A DNA stretch of 64,000 nucleotides from CAWGCA01 sp963820955 (GCA_963820955.1 CAWGCA010000033.1:11228-75227), one strand, 5' to 3'. Shown: positions 24,740-34,570, numbered from the stretch's first letter. A program made the numbers and translations. Notes: generated by a model not told the origin, from the sequence alone.

Positions 24740-27733
24740 TCAGGGAAGTGCCTGCAGCAACTGCTGTGCCTCCTCCTTCTGTCCCTCACTGCCCTCGCCC
24801 AGAACCTCGTCCAGTATACTGCGGGCACCTTCCGAATCACCCATATCCACGTAAGCCCGGGCCAGGTCAAGCTTGGTGTTGACCTCGTCTCCCATCAAAT
24901 CGTTAGACCCGGCGTCCCCTTCGCTGAGGGAAGCGACGAGCTCGGACTCCTCCATCATTTCATCGATTTCTGCTCCCAGTTCCAGGTTTGTTTCCTTGCC
25001 GATAGACAACTCAAGCCCGTCCGCGTCGGATTCAGACTCGTCTGCATCGAAATCGAGTACCGGCAGTTCCAACTTCTCACCGATAGTCTCGTCCATCGCC
25101 GGCAGTTCCAGTTCATTGGTCACTTCAGACTCCGAGGCATCCCCCGTAATCGATTCTGCGTTATCCCCGTCGGCTGTCGCGCCTTCCATGTCCAAGACCA
25201 ACTCCTCACCCTCGAGATCTTCGCCCAGAGATTCCAGATCCAGAACCGTGTCTTCGTCCTGCTCATCTTCCGTACTGTCGGTCAGCGAACTTTCTGTCTC
25301 TGCCAGCCCTAGATCCAGATCGAAATCCAGTCCGCCGTTGCCCAGTTCCTGAGCTTCCTCTTCCGCTGAGAGATCGCCTAAATCAAGGTTATCCAGCTCA
25401 TCGAGCGACGCCATCGCTTCATCTTCGCCCTCCAAGCCACCCGCCAGATCTTCCAGATCGAGTTCCCCAACCTCACTCAACTCTTGCTCCATCTCGGTGA
25501 TATCATCCTCCATCGCGGTCGATCCTTGGGTCTCGCCGACTGCAGCGGCGGTAAACAGGGCCGCTGTGGGGGCAAGTTTCATACCCATGGAAATCACCTT
25601 TTCCCAGCCGACAGGATCCTTCTGTTGCATTCCGTCTCCGGCGGCCTCCTCAGCCAGCGCGGTGTAACCCTCGGCATCCTTGGTGGCAAACATGATCTCA
25701 AACAGTTTCTGTTTCAGTTCCGAACGTTGTGGGTCCTTCTCCAAGGCCTGGCGAATCAACTCTTCCGCCTGGTTATAGCGACCATAGGCTATATAGACAT
25801 CGGCCTCTGCCACCGGATCGACTTCGCCCGTTTCATCCTGCAGCGAATCGATGTCGCTGGGCGAGAAGTCGCTCAGGAACGAGGTTTCCTCTGTGGTCTG
25901 CGAGACAGGCTCCGTTCCCTCCATTGCCTGCTCTGAATCCTCCCGGTCCATCGTATTGACCAGAATACTCTCCTGAAATTCGGCGCTTGCAGACTTACGT
26001 CGGCTAACCACGGCCCACATCAATGCCAGCAGAACCACAACCACCGCCACCGCGATACCCATCATCGTGGTATCGGTTGCCAGCATCTGTAGGAAATTCC
26101 TCTTTTCCGGAGTTGCCGGCTTAGCCGTCGCTACCGGAAGTTCCTCGCTGACCGGTTCGGTCGCTTCCATCTCGGTCGTTTCTGTTGCAGCCTGTTCCGT
26201 CGCGTCAGCAACTTCGGACTCCGCAACCATCTCAGTCTCAGTCGGGTCTTCGGCAACCGTCTCCTCCGTGGCAACCAGAAGTTCTTCACTTTCGGTCGTC
26301 TCCACCCCGGTCAGGCCTGTTTCATCGCTCAGACCCGGTTGTTCTGTGGTCTCCTCGAGAAGGGTATCCTCCTGCAGTGCCATCGGCTCTGCTTCGCCGA
26401 TTTGTTCACCTTCCTCTAGAGTGACCAACTCCTCTTCGATAACGGCGACCGTTTCCTCGTCGGAGGCGGCGACCGTTTCCTCGTCGGAGGCGGCGACCGT
26501 TTCCTCGTCGGAGGCGGCGACCGTTTCCTCATCGGAGGCGGCGACCGTTTCCTCATCGGAGGCGGCGACCGTTTCCTCATCGGAGGCGGCAGCTACTTGC
26601 AGCCTGGCCAGCTGCTCGCTCTTTAACGTGAGAAGCCGCTGTAGATCTTCGAGCTGAGACTCCAGATCCTGTACCCGGGACTGAAGCTCTTTGCCCTCTG
26701 TTATGGCACTCTCCCGTGCCTCCTCTGCGGCGACCAGATCCTGCTGTAACTTACTGACTATCTGGGTCGGCTCATTGCTCTCGCCTGGCCCTGCCTCGCC
26801 GATACCTTCGGGTCGTGCTGTAGCGATCTTTAACTCGGCTTCAGGCCGAATCGTTCCCGCTTCTGTATCTGCCGTAGCACTTTGACCCTCAACTCCCTCT
26901 CCAATTGCTGCTGTCTGCGGCGGCGCGGCCGATGCCTCGCTCTGATCTGCACGCCACACGTTCATTTGATTCCAAAACGCGGTTCGTGCCTCGCGCGCAT
27001 CCAGCTTCATTACCTGATCCCTGGAGGGCACTCGAAGGATCTCTCCTTTTCTGAGATTGTTCACGTTGTTGGCAACAAAGGCGTGGGGATTTTCTCGGAA
27101 CAGCGACATCATCATCTGCTCCTGGGTAATTCCCCGATACCGCACTTGTTCCGCGATACCCCAGAGCGTGTCGTTGCGGCGAGTTGGTCCATACTCGCTT
27201 GCGGAGCCCTCCTCGGCCCAGGAATAATCTCTGGCTCCCGCTACCGGAACTCCAGCGACAGGTGACGAGCTTTCCGACCGCGCAGAACGGGTTGCCTGGG
27301 TACCCGCTTGTTGAATAGGCGCTGGCCTCCTTTCCAAGGTGACTGGCGGATCCAGCAACACCGTATACTCCCGAAGCAGGCGTCCCTTTGGCCAGTTAAC
27401 TTCGATCACAAAATCGAGGAAGGGTTCGCGAATCGGGTCGCTGCTCGAGACCCGGATGATGGTAGACCCGTCCGGCAACTGCATCGGAGAAAAGTTGAGC
27501 TTCGACAGGAAGTAAGGCCGCTCAACCCCTGCTTTCTTGAAGGCCGTTACAGACGCCAACTCGACTGTCACGTCCTCTAACTCGTCCTTGGCGACTGATA
27601 ACAGCTCGATATCGGCCTTGAAGTACTGATTCAGCGCCGATTTTGTATGAATATCACCCAGACCAAGGGCATTCACGCTCCACGGTGTGACACCCAACGC
27701 GATGGCTATTGCCAGGGATAATTTACGAACCAT
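24740..27733 (-). CDS. fimV: FimV-like peptidoglycan-binding hub protein
   Basis: A 997-residue bitopic membrane protein. It has a signal peptide (MVRKLSLAIAIALGVTPWSV), a periplasmic domain with LNQYFKADIELLSV, a LysM domain about 189-240 (NDTLWGIAEQVRYRG), a coiled coil about 325-380, a tandem repeat of AASDEETV, one membrane segment about 560-582, and a very acidic cytoplasmic part. It ends in the FimV C-terminal TPR motif with KLDLARAYVDMGD. In Pseudomonas and Vibrio, FimV organizes polar machinery, type IV pilus twitching, secretion and cAMP/c-di-GMP signalling. The neighbours asd and truA match the conserved Pseudomonas location. Confidence 0.9.
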   Translation of the reverse strand: MVRKLSLAIAIALGVTPWSVNALGLGDIHTKSALNQYFKADIELLSVAKDELEDVTVELASVTAFKKAGVERPYFLSKLNFSPMQLPDGSTIIRVSSSDPIREPFLDFVIEVNWPKGRLLREYTVLLDPPVTLERRPAPIQQAGTQATRSARSESSSPVAGVPVAGARDYSWAEEGSASEYGPTRRNDTLWGIAEQVRYRGITQEQMMMSLFRENPHAFVANNVNNLRKGEILRVPSRDQVMKLDAREARTAFWNQMNVWRADQSEASAAPPQTAAIGEGVEGQSATADTEAGTIRPEAELKIATARPEGIGEAGPGESNEPTQIVSKLQQDLVAAEEARESAITEGKELQSRVQDLESQLEDLQRLLTLKSEQLARLQVAAASDEETVAASDEETVAASDEETVAASDEETVAASDEETVAASDEETVAVIEEELVTLEEGEQIGEAEPMALQEDTLLEETTEQPGLSDETGLTGVETTESEELLVATEETVAEDPTETEMVAESEVADATEQAATETTEMEATEPVSEELPVATAKPATPEKRNFLQMLATDTTMMGIAVAVVVVLLALMWAVVSRRKSASAEFQESILVNTMDREDSEQAMEGTEPVSQTTEETSFLSDFSPSDIDSLQDETGEVDPVAEADVYIAYGRYNQAEELIRQALEKDPQRSELKQKLFEIMFATKDAEGYTALAEEAAGDGMQQKDPVGWEKVISMGMKLAPTAALFTAAAVGETQGSTAMEDDITEMEQELSEVGELDLEDLAGGLEGEDEAMASLDELDNLDLGDLSAEEEAQELGNGGLDFDLDLGLAETESSLTDSTEDEQDEDTVLDLESLGEDLEGEELVLDMEGATADGDNAESITGDASESEVTNELELPAMDETIGEKLELPVLDFDADESESDADGLELSIGKETNLELGAEIDEMMEESELVASLSEGDAGSNDLMGDEVNTKLDLARAYVDMGDSEGARSILDEVLGEGSEGQKEEAQQLLQALP
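26445..26588 (-). repeat. Six tandem 24-bp repeats inside fimV
   Basis: Six adjacent 24-base units encode (AASDEETV)x6 in the periplasmic part of FimV. The first three units in plus-strand order carry TCGTCG and the last three TCATCG; otherwise they are nearly identical. The unit length is a multiple of three, so changes in copy number keep the frame. Confidence 0.9.
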
Positions 27734-27964
27734 GCACTCCCCCTTCCTGCTTCAGTCGGTTCCGCTACCGAGCTGAAGGCTCTCCAAAAATGTGACTTCC
27801 ATCTCAGTATCCAAAACGACTGGGACACCGAATATAGAATGAACGTTGTCTTTATCCGCTAACTCTATATTGATAGGTGATTGTTAGCAAAAGTCCAGGA
27901 AACGAATAAAAGCGTCGTTCCCAGGATTTCTGGTATTTGAGCCTGGGACTCTCCCAGAATCTCC

Positions 27965-29083
27965 TTACTGCTCCAGAAGGATGCGAAGCATGCGTCGCAG
28001 CGGCTCGGCCGCCCCCCAGAGCAACTGATCACCTACGGTGAAGGCTGATAAGTACTCGTCGCCCATAGACAGCTTACGCAGGCGACCTACAGGAACCGAC
28101 AGGGTTCCCGTTACCACGGCCGGCGTCAACTCCTTGATGCTCAGCTCGCGATCATTGGGTATCACCTTCACCCATTCGTTGGCGGATGCCAGAATCCCTT
28201 CGATCTCATCTATCGGCACATTGCGAATTAACTTTATAGTCAAAGCCTGACTGTGGGAACGCATCGCCCCAACCCGTACACAGATACCATCGATAGGTAC
28301 CGGATTTTTCTCCTGCCCCAATATCTTGTTGCTTTCGACTCCCCCTTTCCACTCTTCGCGACTCTGCCCGTTCTCCATTTGTGTGTCGATCCATGGAATC
28401 AAGCTGCCGGCCAGCGGAACCCCGAAATTCTCCGTAGGAAAGGATTCACTGCGCAGGCTGTCGGCCACCAGTCGATCGATATCCAGGATCGCCGAGGACG
28501 GATCTTCCAGCAACGACTTGGCCGATTGGGCTGCGGCGCCCATCTGCTGCAGCAGTTCCCTCATGTTTTTTGCCCCCGCCCCGGAGGCGGCCTGATATGT
28601 CATGGCCGTCACCCACTCCACCAGGCCCTCGCGAAACAGTCCACCCAGGGCCATCAGCATAAGGCTCACGGTGCAATTGCCACCGATGAAGTTTCTCACG
28701 CCTCTGTGCAGGCCGTCTGTGATCACGGATAGATTGACAGGGTCAAGGACGATGACACTGTCCGGATCCATTCTCAAGGTAGACGCAGCATCGATCCAAT
28801 AGCCTTTCCATCCAGACCGACGCAGTTCGCTGAAAACCGACTGAGTGTAACCGCCCCCCTGGCAGGAGACGATGGCATCCATTGCGGCGAGCGACTTGAT
28901 ATCCCGGGCATCCTTCAGCGGAGGCGTCTCCTTACCTACATCCGGTCCTGCCTGCCCCAGCTGAGAGGTGGTAAAAAAGACTGGCTGGTCAATCAGATCA
29001 AAGTCATGCGCGGTCCTCATGCGTTCCATCAGCACTGATCCGACCATTCCTCTCCAACCAACAAATCCTATTTTTTTCATCAT
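27965..29083 (-). CDS. asd: Aspartate-semialdehyde dehydrogenase
   Basis: A 372-residue NADPH-dependent enzyme converting aspartyl phosphate to aspartate semialdehyde for lysine, threonine, methionine and diaminopimelate. It begins MMKKIGFVGWRGMVGSVLM with the nucleotide-binding motif. The catalytic Cys is in GGNCTVSLMLMALGG, and the family segment MTYQAASGAGAKNMREL follows. The length and motifs match the enteric-type Asd (about 367-370 residues). It sits between leuB and fimV as in Pseudomonas. Confidence 0.94.
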   Translation of the reverse strand: MMKKIGFVGWRGMVGSVLMERMRTAHDFDLIDQPVFFTTSQLGQAGPDVGKETPPLKDARDIKSLAAMDAIVSCQGGGYTQSVFSELRRSGWKGYWIDAASTLRMDPDSVIVLDPVNLSVITDGLHRGVRNFIGGNCTVSLMLMALGGLFREGLVEWVTAMTYQAASGAGAKNMRELLQQMGAAAQSAKSLLEDPSSAILDIDRLVADSLRSESFPTENFGVPLAGSLIPWIDTQMENGQSREEWKGGVESNKILGQEKNPVPIDGICVRVGAMRSHSQALTIKLIRNVPIDEIEGILASANEWVKVIPNDRELSIKELTPAVVTGTLSVPVGRLRKLSMGDEYLSAFTVGDQLLWGAAEPLRRMLRILLEQ

Positions 29084-29258
29084 GTTGCACCAAAATATTA
29101 ATTTTATTTAAAAGATAGCACAGCGGATTCAAAGAACACCTGAACCGCAGTTGTCTTTTACCCCATACTCTATCCGTTGGCAGCCATCACATTGGCATGC
29201 CAGATCAACGACTCCCAACCCTGATCGACGTGGAAGTTTGACAAGCGAACCTGATTTT

Positions 29259-30341
29259 CTAACCTGCGCGCATCGCCGCCACCACGGCGCTCCCCATCTC
29301 CGCGGTCCCTACCTGACGGGTTCCCGGAGAGTGGATATCCATCGTCCGTAGACCCTGGTCCAGAACGTCGTTGACCGCCGATTCCACCCGCCCCGCCATC
29401 TCCGACTCATCGAGGGAATAACGCAACAGCATGGCAACTGAGAGGATAGTGGCAAGGGGATTGGCTACGCCCTTACCGGCTATATCGGGGGCGGATCCGT
29501 GAATCGGCTCGTACATACCCTTCCCATTTTCATCCAGTGAGGCGGAAGGCAGCATACCGATCGAGCCGGTCAACATTGCAGCGCAATCGGACAAGATGTC
29601 ACCGAACATATTGGTGGTGACCATCACGTCGAACTGTTTGGGCGCACGCACCAGTTGCATCGCGGCATTGTCCACATACATGTGAGAAAGCTCGATCTCT
29701 GGATAGTCCGCTCCGACCCGAGTCGCCACTTGACGCCAGAGTTCCGTGCATTCAAGTACATTGGCCTTGTCCACGGAACAGACCCTGCGGTTGCGCTTGA
29801 GGGCTATATCCATCGCTACACGGGTTATCCGCTCAACCTCTGATTCTCTGTATATCAGTGTGTTGTATCCCTCTTTTTCTCCATTTTCGAGAATTCGTAC
29901 CCCTCGAGGCTGACCGAAGTATATGCCGCCGGTCAACTCCCTTACGATCATGAGATCAAGGCCGGATACTACTTCCGGCTTGAGGGTGGAGGCGTCTGCC
30001 AGTTGCGGGTAAAGGATGGCGGGCCGCAGATTGGCAAACAGCCCCAGTTCAGAGCGAAGCCCCAGCAACCCTTTCTCCGGTCGCACCGATATATCCAGCG
30101 GCTCCCATTTGGCCCCTCCGACGGCGCCCAGGAGTACCGCATCGGCCTCCCTGGCCAGATCCAAAGTCGCTTCCGGCAACGGATGGCCGGCAGCATCATA
30201 GGCGGCTCCGCCCACCAGCGCCTCATCCATCTCTATGTCTAACCCGAAATCATCCCGCAGGCAGTTCAGCACCCTGACCGCCTCATCGACGATCTCGGGA
30301 CCAATACCGTCACCAGGTAAAACCAGAATGTTTTTACTCAT
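29259..30341 (-). CDS. leuB: 3-isopropylmalate dehydrogenase
   Basis: A 360-residue NAD-dependent enzyme of leucine synthesis. It starts MSKNILVLPGDGIGPEIV. Typical features are LLGAVGGAKWE, the substrate-binding RPEKGLLGLRSELGLFANLRP, VRELTGGIYFG, NMFGDILSD and EPIHGSAPDIAGKG. The ATG at 30341 overlaps the leuD stop by four bases (ATGA), so I prefer it to the upstream start at 30377. It is third in the leuC-leuD-leuB operon. Confidence 0.95.
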   Translation of the reverse strand: MSKNILVLPGDGIGPEIVDEAVRVLNCLRDDFGLDIEMDEALVGGAAYDAAGHPLPEATLDLAREADAVLLGAVGGAKWEPLDISVRPEKGLLGLRSELGLFANLRPAILYPQLADASTLKPEVVSGLDLMIVRELTGGIYFGQPRGVRILENGEKEGYNTLIYRESEVERITRVAMDIALKRNRRVCSVDKANVLECTELWRQVATRVGADYPEIELSHMYVDNAAMQLVRAPKQFDVMVTTNMFGDILSDCAAMLTGSIGMLPSASLDENGKGMYEPIHGSAPDIAGKGVANPLATILSVAMLLRYSLDESEMAGRVESAVNDVLDQGLRTMDIHSPGTRQVGTAEMGSAVVAAMRAG

Positions 30342-31000
30342 GCGCCTGTCCTGTCTGTTCCGCCTGAAAAGACCCATGGGGCCTCTATCCGACGTTTCTC
30401 CTCAAAGGCACGGATCTCGTCGCCGTGCTGAAGCGATAGTCCAATGTCATCCAGCCCCTCCAGCAGACAGTGTTTACGGAAGGGGTCCACTTGAAACGGG
30501 ATCACATCACCGTCCTCGGAGCGGAGTTCCTGCGATGGGAGATCCACCGTCAGGTTCAATACCTCGCTCTGCATCGCTTTCTGAAATAGTTCATCTATCA
30601 ATTCTTCTTTTAATACAATTGGTAATAATCCATTTTTAAAGCAATTACTAAAAAATATATCGGCATAACTCGGGGCAATAATGACCCGAAACCCGAAATC
30701 CTCCAGCGCCCAGGGGGCGTGTTCGCGCGACGAGCCGCAACCAAAATTGTCTCTCGCCAACAGTACCTTCGCATCCTGATAGCGAGGGTCGTTCAGCACG
30801 AAATCCGGGTTACGCGGGCGATTACTGCAATCCATCCCCGGTTCGCCTTGATCCAGATAACGCCATTCGTCAAAGAGATAAGGACCAAAGCCCGTACGAT
30901 TAATGGATTTCAGGAACTGCTTGGGAATGATCGCGTCCGTATCCACGTTGGCGCGATCCAGCGGGGCCACAACCCCTGTAAAAACAGTGAATTTTTTCAT
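30338..31000 (-). CDS. leuD: 3-isopropylmalate dehydratase small subunit
   Basis: A 220-residue swivel-domain subunit of isopropylmalate isomerase. Motifs include LDRANVDTDAIIPKQFLKSI, FGCGSSREHAPWAL and PSYADIFFSNCFKNGLLP. It pairs with LeuC to isomerize 2- to 3-isopropylmalate. It starts 12 bases after the leuC stop and overlaps leuB. About 30600-30660 the plus-strand sequence is unusually A/T-rich for this region, but the reading frame is normal there. Confidence 0.94.
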   Translation of the reverse strand: MKKFTVFTGVVAPLDRANVDTDAIIPKQFLKSINRTGFGPYLFDEWRYLDQGEPGMDCSNRPRNPDFVLNDPRYQDAKVLLARDNFGCGSSREHAPWALEDFGFRVIIAPSYADIFFSNCFKNGLLPIVLKEELIDELFQKAMQSEVLNLTVDLPSQELRSEDGDVIPFQVDPFRKHCLLEGLDDIGLSLQHGDEIRAFEEKRRIEAPWVFSGGTDRTGA

Positions 31001-31011
31001 TGTATCGAATC

Positions 31012-32417
31012 CTATAAATCCCGCACATCTGTGAAATGGCCCGTCACCGCGGCGGCGGCGGCCATAGCGGGACTCACCAGATGAGTGCGGCCGCCCTGAC
31101 CCTGGCGCCCCTCAAAGTTCCGATTGGAGGTGGAGGCACAGCGTTCGCCGGGTTTGAGGCGATCAGCGTTCATAGCCAGGCACATGGAACACCCGGGTTC
31201 CCGCCATTCGAAACCCGCTTCGACAAAAATCTGATCCAGTCCCTCGGCCTCCGCCTGCTGTTTGACCAGGCCGGAGCCCGGAACCACTAAGGCCTGAACG
31301 ATACCGACGGCAACCTTGCGCCCCTTGACAACCTCGGCTGCAGCGCGAAGATCCTCGATCCGACCATTGGTGCAGGAACCGATAAACACATGGTCGGGCC
31401 GAATATCGGAGATCGGGACTCCTGGCTCGAGTCCCATGTACTCGAGCGCTCGACGCAAGCCATCCGCCCTGGTGGCATCAGTCTCGGTGGCTGGATCGGG
31501 AATCCTGCCACCCACCGGCAGCACCATCTCGGGCGAAGTACCCCAGGTCACCTGTGGCTCGATCTCCGCTGCATCGATCATAACCACCCGGTCAAACTGT
31601 GCATCTTCGTCGCTACAGAGTTTACGCCAGGCCGCCTCCGCCCGGGTCCATAGTTCACCTGTTGGTGCATAGGGCAGCCCTTTGAGAAATTCGATGGTGG
31701 TGTCGTCTACCGCCACCAGCCCGGCACGGGCCCCGGCCTCGATGGCCATGTTGCACACGGTCAAACGGCCCTCCATGGATAAGGCCCCGGATAGCATTGC
31801 CGGAAAATTCGATCACATAGCCAGTACCGCCAGCGGTGCCCAATATTCCGATAATCGCCAGTACTATATCCTTGGCGGTAATACCGGGACCCAAGTTCAC
31901 CCTCCACGCTCACTAACATGGATTTGGACTTCTTCTGGATCAGGCACTGGGTGGCCAGTACATGCTCCACCTCCGATGTACCAATACCGAAAGCCAATGC
32001 ACCAAAGGCGCCATGGGTAGCCGTATGGGAATCGCCGCAGACCACCGTCATGCCAGGTAGAATAAGCCCCTGCTCCGCCCCCATCACGTGAACTATGCCC
32101 TGCCGGATGTCACCCATACCGAATTCGGTGATGCCGAACTCCTGGCAGTTGCGGTTGAGGGTCTCCACCTGCAGGCGGGCGATGGGATCTTCGATTCCCC
32201 GATCTCGCTCCCGGGTCGGCACATTGTGATCCGGAGTCGCGATGCTGGCACTGGCTCGCCAGGGCTTTCGCCCTGCCAGCCGCAATCCTTCAAAGGCCTG
32301 TGGCGAGGTCACCTCATGCACCAGTTGTCGGTCGATATAAAGCAGCGCCGTGCCGTCCTCGTCGGTACGCACCAGATGCTCTTCCCAAATCTTATCGTAG
32401 AGGGTTTGCTTGCTCAT
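31012..32417 (-). pseudogene. leuC: 3-isopropylmalate dehydratase large subunit, frame broken at two places
   Basis: The start MSKQTLYDKIWEEHLV at 32417 is normal, and the frame reads through VVCGDSHTATHGAFGALAFGIGTSEVEHVLATQ. Near 31895 it shifts to LGPGITAKDIVLAIIGILGTAGGTGYVIEFSG, and near 31795 it shifts again to LSMEGRLTVCNMAIEAGARAGLVA. From there it is intact to 31012. The [4Fe-4S] cysteines are present: Cys in FIGSCTNGRIEDL and the pair in GCSMCLAMN. The 1406-base span fits a LeuC of about 468 residues. The aconitase-like protein needs LeuD as partner. The two small indels within 100 bases look like sequence errors. Confidence 0.88.
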
Positions 32418-32496
32418 GATTCCTTAACTCTCGGGTTGCGGAAACAACAGCATAGGACGGAAAAAAACATAAAACAAATTCATCTTTTTTATATTT

Positions 32497-32517
32497 TATA
32501 TTCTAATATGGAATATA
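32497..32517. promoter_or_regulatory. LysR-type regulator binding site between leuC and its divergent regulator
   Basis: A perfect inverted repeat TATATTC-N7-GAATATA lies between the divergent starts. It contains TTC-N7-GAA and fits the T-N11-A form of LysR-type operators. It lies 80-100 bases before leuC and about 50 bases before the regulator gene, in a strongly A/T-rich segment. Confidence 0.65.
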
Positions 32518-32568
32518 TTATCTCAATAAAGGATACGTCCGAATGACGCCACTGAACGGAGCCCATTC

Positions 32569-33435
32569 TTGGATTTCAACACTTTAAATGCCTTTGTCGC
32601 AGTAGCAAATGCAGCATCTTTCTCCCAAGCCGCCGAGCAGCTACATCTGACCCAGCCTGCAGTGAGCAAACGAGTGGCGACCCTGGAACATGAGCTTGGC
32701 ACCCGCCTGTTCGACCGGATTGGTCGCAGCACACGTCTGACGGAAGCGGGCCATCAGCTGCTTCCCCGCGCACGGCAGATGTTGCAGGAAGTGGCGGATA
32801 TCCGTCGCAGTATTTCCAATCTGAGTGGCGAAGTCGGAGGTCTGCTCTGCATGGGGACCAGTCATCATATCGGACTTCGTCGACTCCCCCCCATGCTCCA
32901 GGAATACAGTCAGCGTTTTCCGCAGGTAAAGCTGGACATCCGTTTTATGGACTCGGAGTCCGCCTGCTCAGCGGTGGAACAGGGTGATCTTGAACTCGCA
33001 GTAGTCACCTTGCCACCAAATCCATCCGGACATCTGGCGCTGCAGGAGATTTGGAGGGACCCGCTCTGTTTCGTTGTGGGGAGGGGCCACCCTCTTGTTA
33101 AGGTCGTGTCTCCCAGTCTGGAGCAGATAGCCGAATACCCTGCCGTGCTGGCGGCCCGTGGGACCTACACCCGGGAGATTCTGGAGCAGGCGGTGCAACC
33201 GATGAATCTCGCCATTCAGATCAGCATGGCAACCAATTACCTGGAGACACTGAAGATGCTGGCGAGTATCGGTCTTGGATGGAGTCTGTTGCCGGAGACT
33301 ATGACCAAGGATGGCGATCTGGTGGTATTGGATATCCGACGGATCCGGCTCAACCGTTCGCTGGGTATAGTTACCCACCGTCGCCGAACCCTTTCAAACG
33401 CGGCGCAGGAGATGATCGAAATCTGCGGCCGTTGA
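32569..33435 (+). CDS. LysR-family transcriptional regulator divergent from leuC
   Basis: A 288-residue regulator starting at TTG behind ACGGAG. Residues 1-65 form the winged helix-turn-helix (FVAVANAASFSQAAEQLHLTQPAVSKRVATLE); residues about 90-288 form the periplasmic-binding-like effector domain. It is transcribed away from leuC with a shared A/T-rich operator region, so it probably controls the leuCDB operon and itself, perhaps with an isopropylmalate- or precursor-type effector. LysR members next to leuC occur in many Gammaproteobacteria. The effector is not deducible. Confidence 0.85.
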   Translation: MDFNTLNAFVAVANAASFSQAAEQLHLTQPAVSKRVATLEHELGTRLFDRIGRSTRLTEAGHQLLPRARQMLQEVADIRRSISNLSGEVGGLLCMGTSHHIGLRRLPPMLQEYSQRFPQVKLDIRFMDSESACSAVEQGDLELAVVTLPPNPSGHLALQEIWRDPLCFVVGRGHPLVKVVSPSLEQIAEYPAVLAARGTYTREILEQAVQPMNLAIQISMATNYLETLKMLASIGLGWSLLPETMTKDGDLVVLDIRRIRLNRSLGIVTHRRRTLSNAAQEMIEICGR

Positions 33436-33442
33436 TCGATTC

Positions 33443-34570
33443 TCAATCGACCGCGTACTTTATCTCTTTGGTCATGGCCGAGAGGCAGTGCTGAGTCGCG
33501 TCTATACGTACCTGGGGACGATAGCGCCCATTCAGAAAGGCCCCGGCATACGACGGTATCTCCGGTGCACTGAGAAAACGCTGTTCTGAAAACTGAATGC
33601 GCTTCTGGCCCGGTAGTATCTGAAGCAGCCGGTTCTTCTGCATCTCTTTTTTTACCCGGGCGATTACCCTCCGGTGGAGTTCCTGGTACTCCGGATACTC
33701 TTTCAGCACGGCCGCCCCTTCCAGTAATCCCTCCACCGAATAGCAGCTGTTGGCTCGATATTTCACCTCAGGTCTGAGCTCTTCGATGAATGACCTTACC
33801 TGCAGAGCAATAAACTCTGCGAACCGCCGCTGCCGGCTGGTCTGATGACGGGCCGCTGCCGCCATCACGCCCCAATGGAAAAATCCAATGTCGGGCGGGT
33901 CAGCGTAGTTCGCGATCATAAACCGATCCGCCCGCTGCAGGGCTTGCACCACTCGCGTATCATCTGGGAACTCCCGCTGGTAGAGCGCAAGCGACAGCCA
34001 AATTTCGCCGTTGGAATAGGGTGATTGCTGCTCGCTGCCGGGGCCACTGGCAAAGCCTCCGTCTGGCATCTGCAACGCAAGCAGCCCCTTTACCCAATCC
34101 TTTGAGATCTGACTGAAATCGTCACCAACCTTATCCTCGGAGGCTATCAAGGCTGACAACAGGGCCAACGCGGTGGCCCCCGCTTTTGCCTTTTTTAGAG
34201 AACCATTGAACGTCAACAACCGCCCCCCCTGCCATTCGACGGAGGCTGCCTGAAATCCCTGCAACGCCTTCCTGAGTGCGCCGTTTATACTGCTGTTCGG
34301 GAACAAGGCCTGGTACTCCGCCAGTGAGTAGGCAGTGCCTGCCTGGCGAACGATATTGTCTTTGGACGAATCGGTGCCGGTTAGAAAATCATGCTCATAG
34401 GAAAAAAATCCACTGCTGAGCTGGGAGTGCAGCAAATGGTTCGCGGCCATCGCCGCCCTTTCGGCTACCCCGATCTCTTCGCCCGCCAGCGCCGCCAACG
34501 GCAGAAACATAGACATAATCAGGGCTTGCGCCCAATGTGACAATGCGCGCCTCAAACGTCCTGCTTTCAT
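33443..34570 (-). CDS. Exported protein with alpha/alpha-toroid-like repeats, function unknown
   Basis: A 375-residue protein with a signal peptide (MKAGRLRRALSHWAQALIMS, cleavage probably after LAALAG). The mature part has repeated helix pairs and a prenyltransferase/squalene-cyclase-like segment, LLALQMPDGGFASGPGS, followed by YSNGEIWLSLALY, which suggest an alpha/alpha barrel. A late RANSCYSVEGLLEGAAVL and DATQHCLSAM contain single cysteines. I do not recognize a named family, and catalytic residues are not obvious. Its start touches the stop of the upstream lipoprotein gene, so it belongs to the sigma/anti-sigma operon and probably acts in the periplasm. Confidence 0.6.
   Translation of the reverse strand: MKAGRLRRALSHWAQALIMSMFLPLAALAGEEIGVAERAAMAANHLLHSQLSSGFFSYEHDFLTGTDSSKDNIVRQAGTAYSLAEYQALFPNSSINGALRKALQGFQAASVEWQGGRLLTFNGSLKKAKAGATALALLSALIASEDKVGDDFSQISKDWVKGLLALQMPDGGFASGPGSEQQSPYSNGEIWLSLALYQREFPDDTRVVQALQRADRFMIANYADPPDIGFFHWGVMAAAARHQTSRQRRFAEFIALQVRSFIEELRPEVKYRANSCYSVEGLLEGAAVLKEYPEYQELHRRVIARVKKEMQKNRLLQILPGQKRIQFSEQRFLSAPEIPSYAGAFLNGRYRPQVRIDATQHCLSAMTKEIKYAVD

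Noticed and set aside
26445..26588. Tandem repeats as a possible CRISPR array
   Set aside because: The 24-base units are directly adjacent without unique spacers and lie in frame inside fimV. They are a protein-coding repeat.
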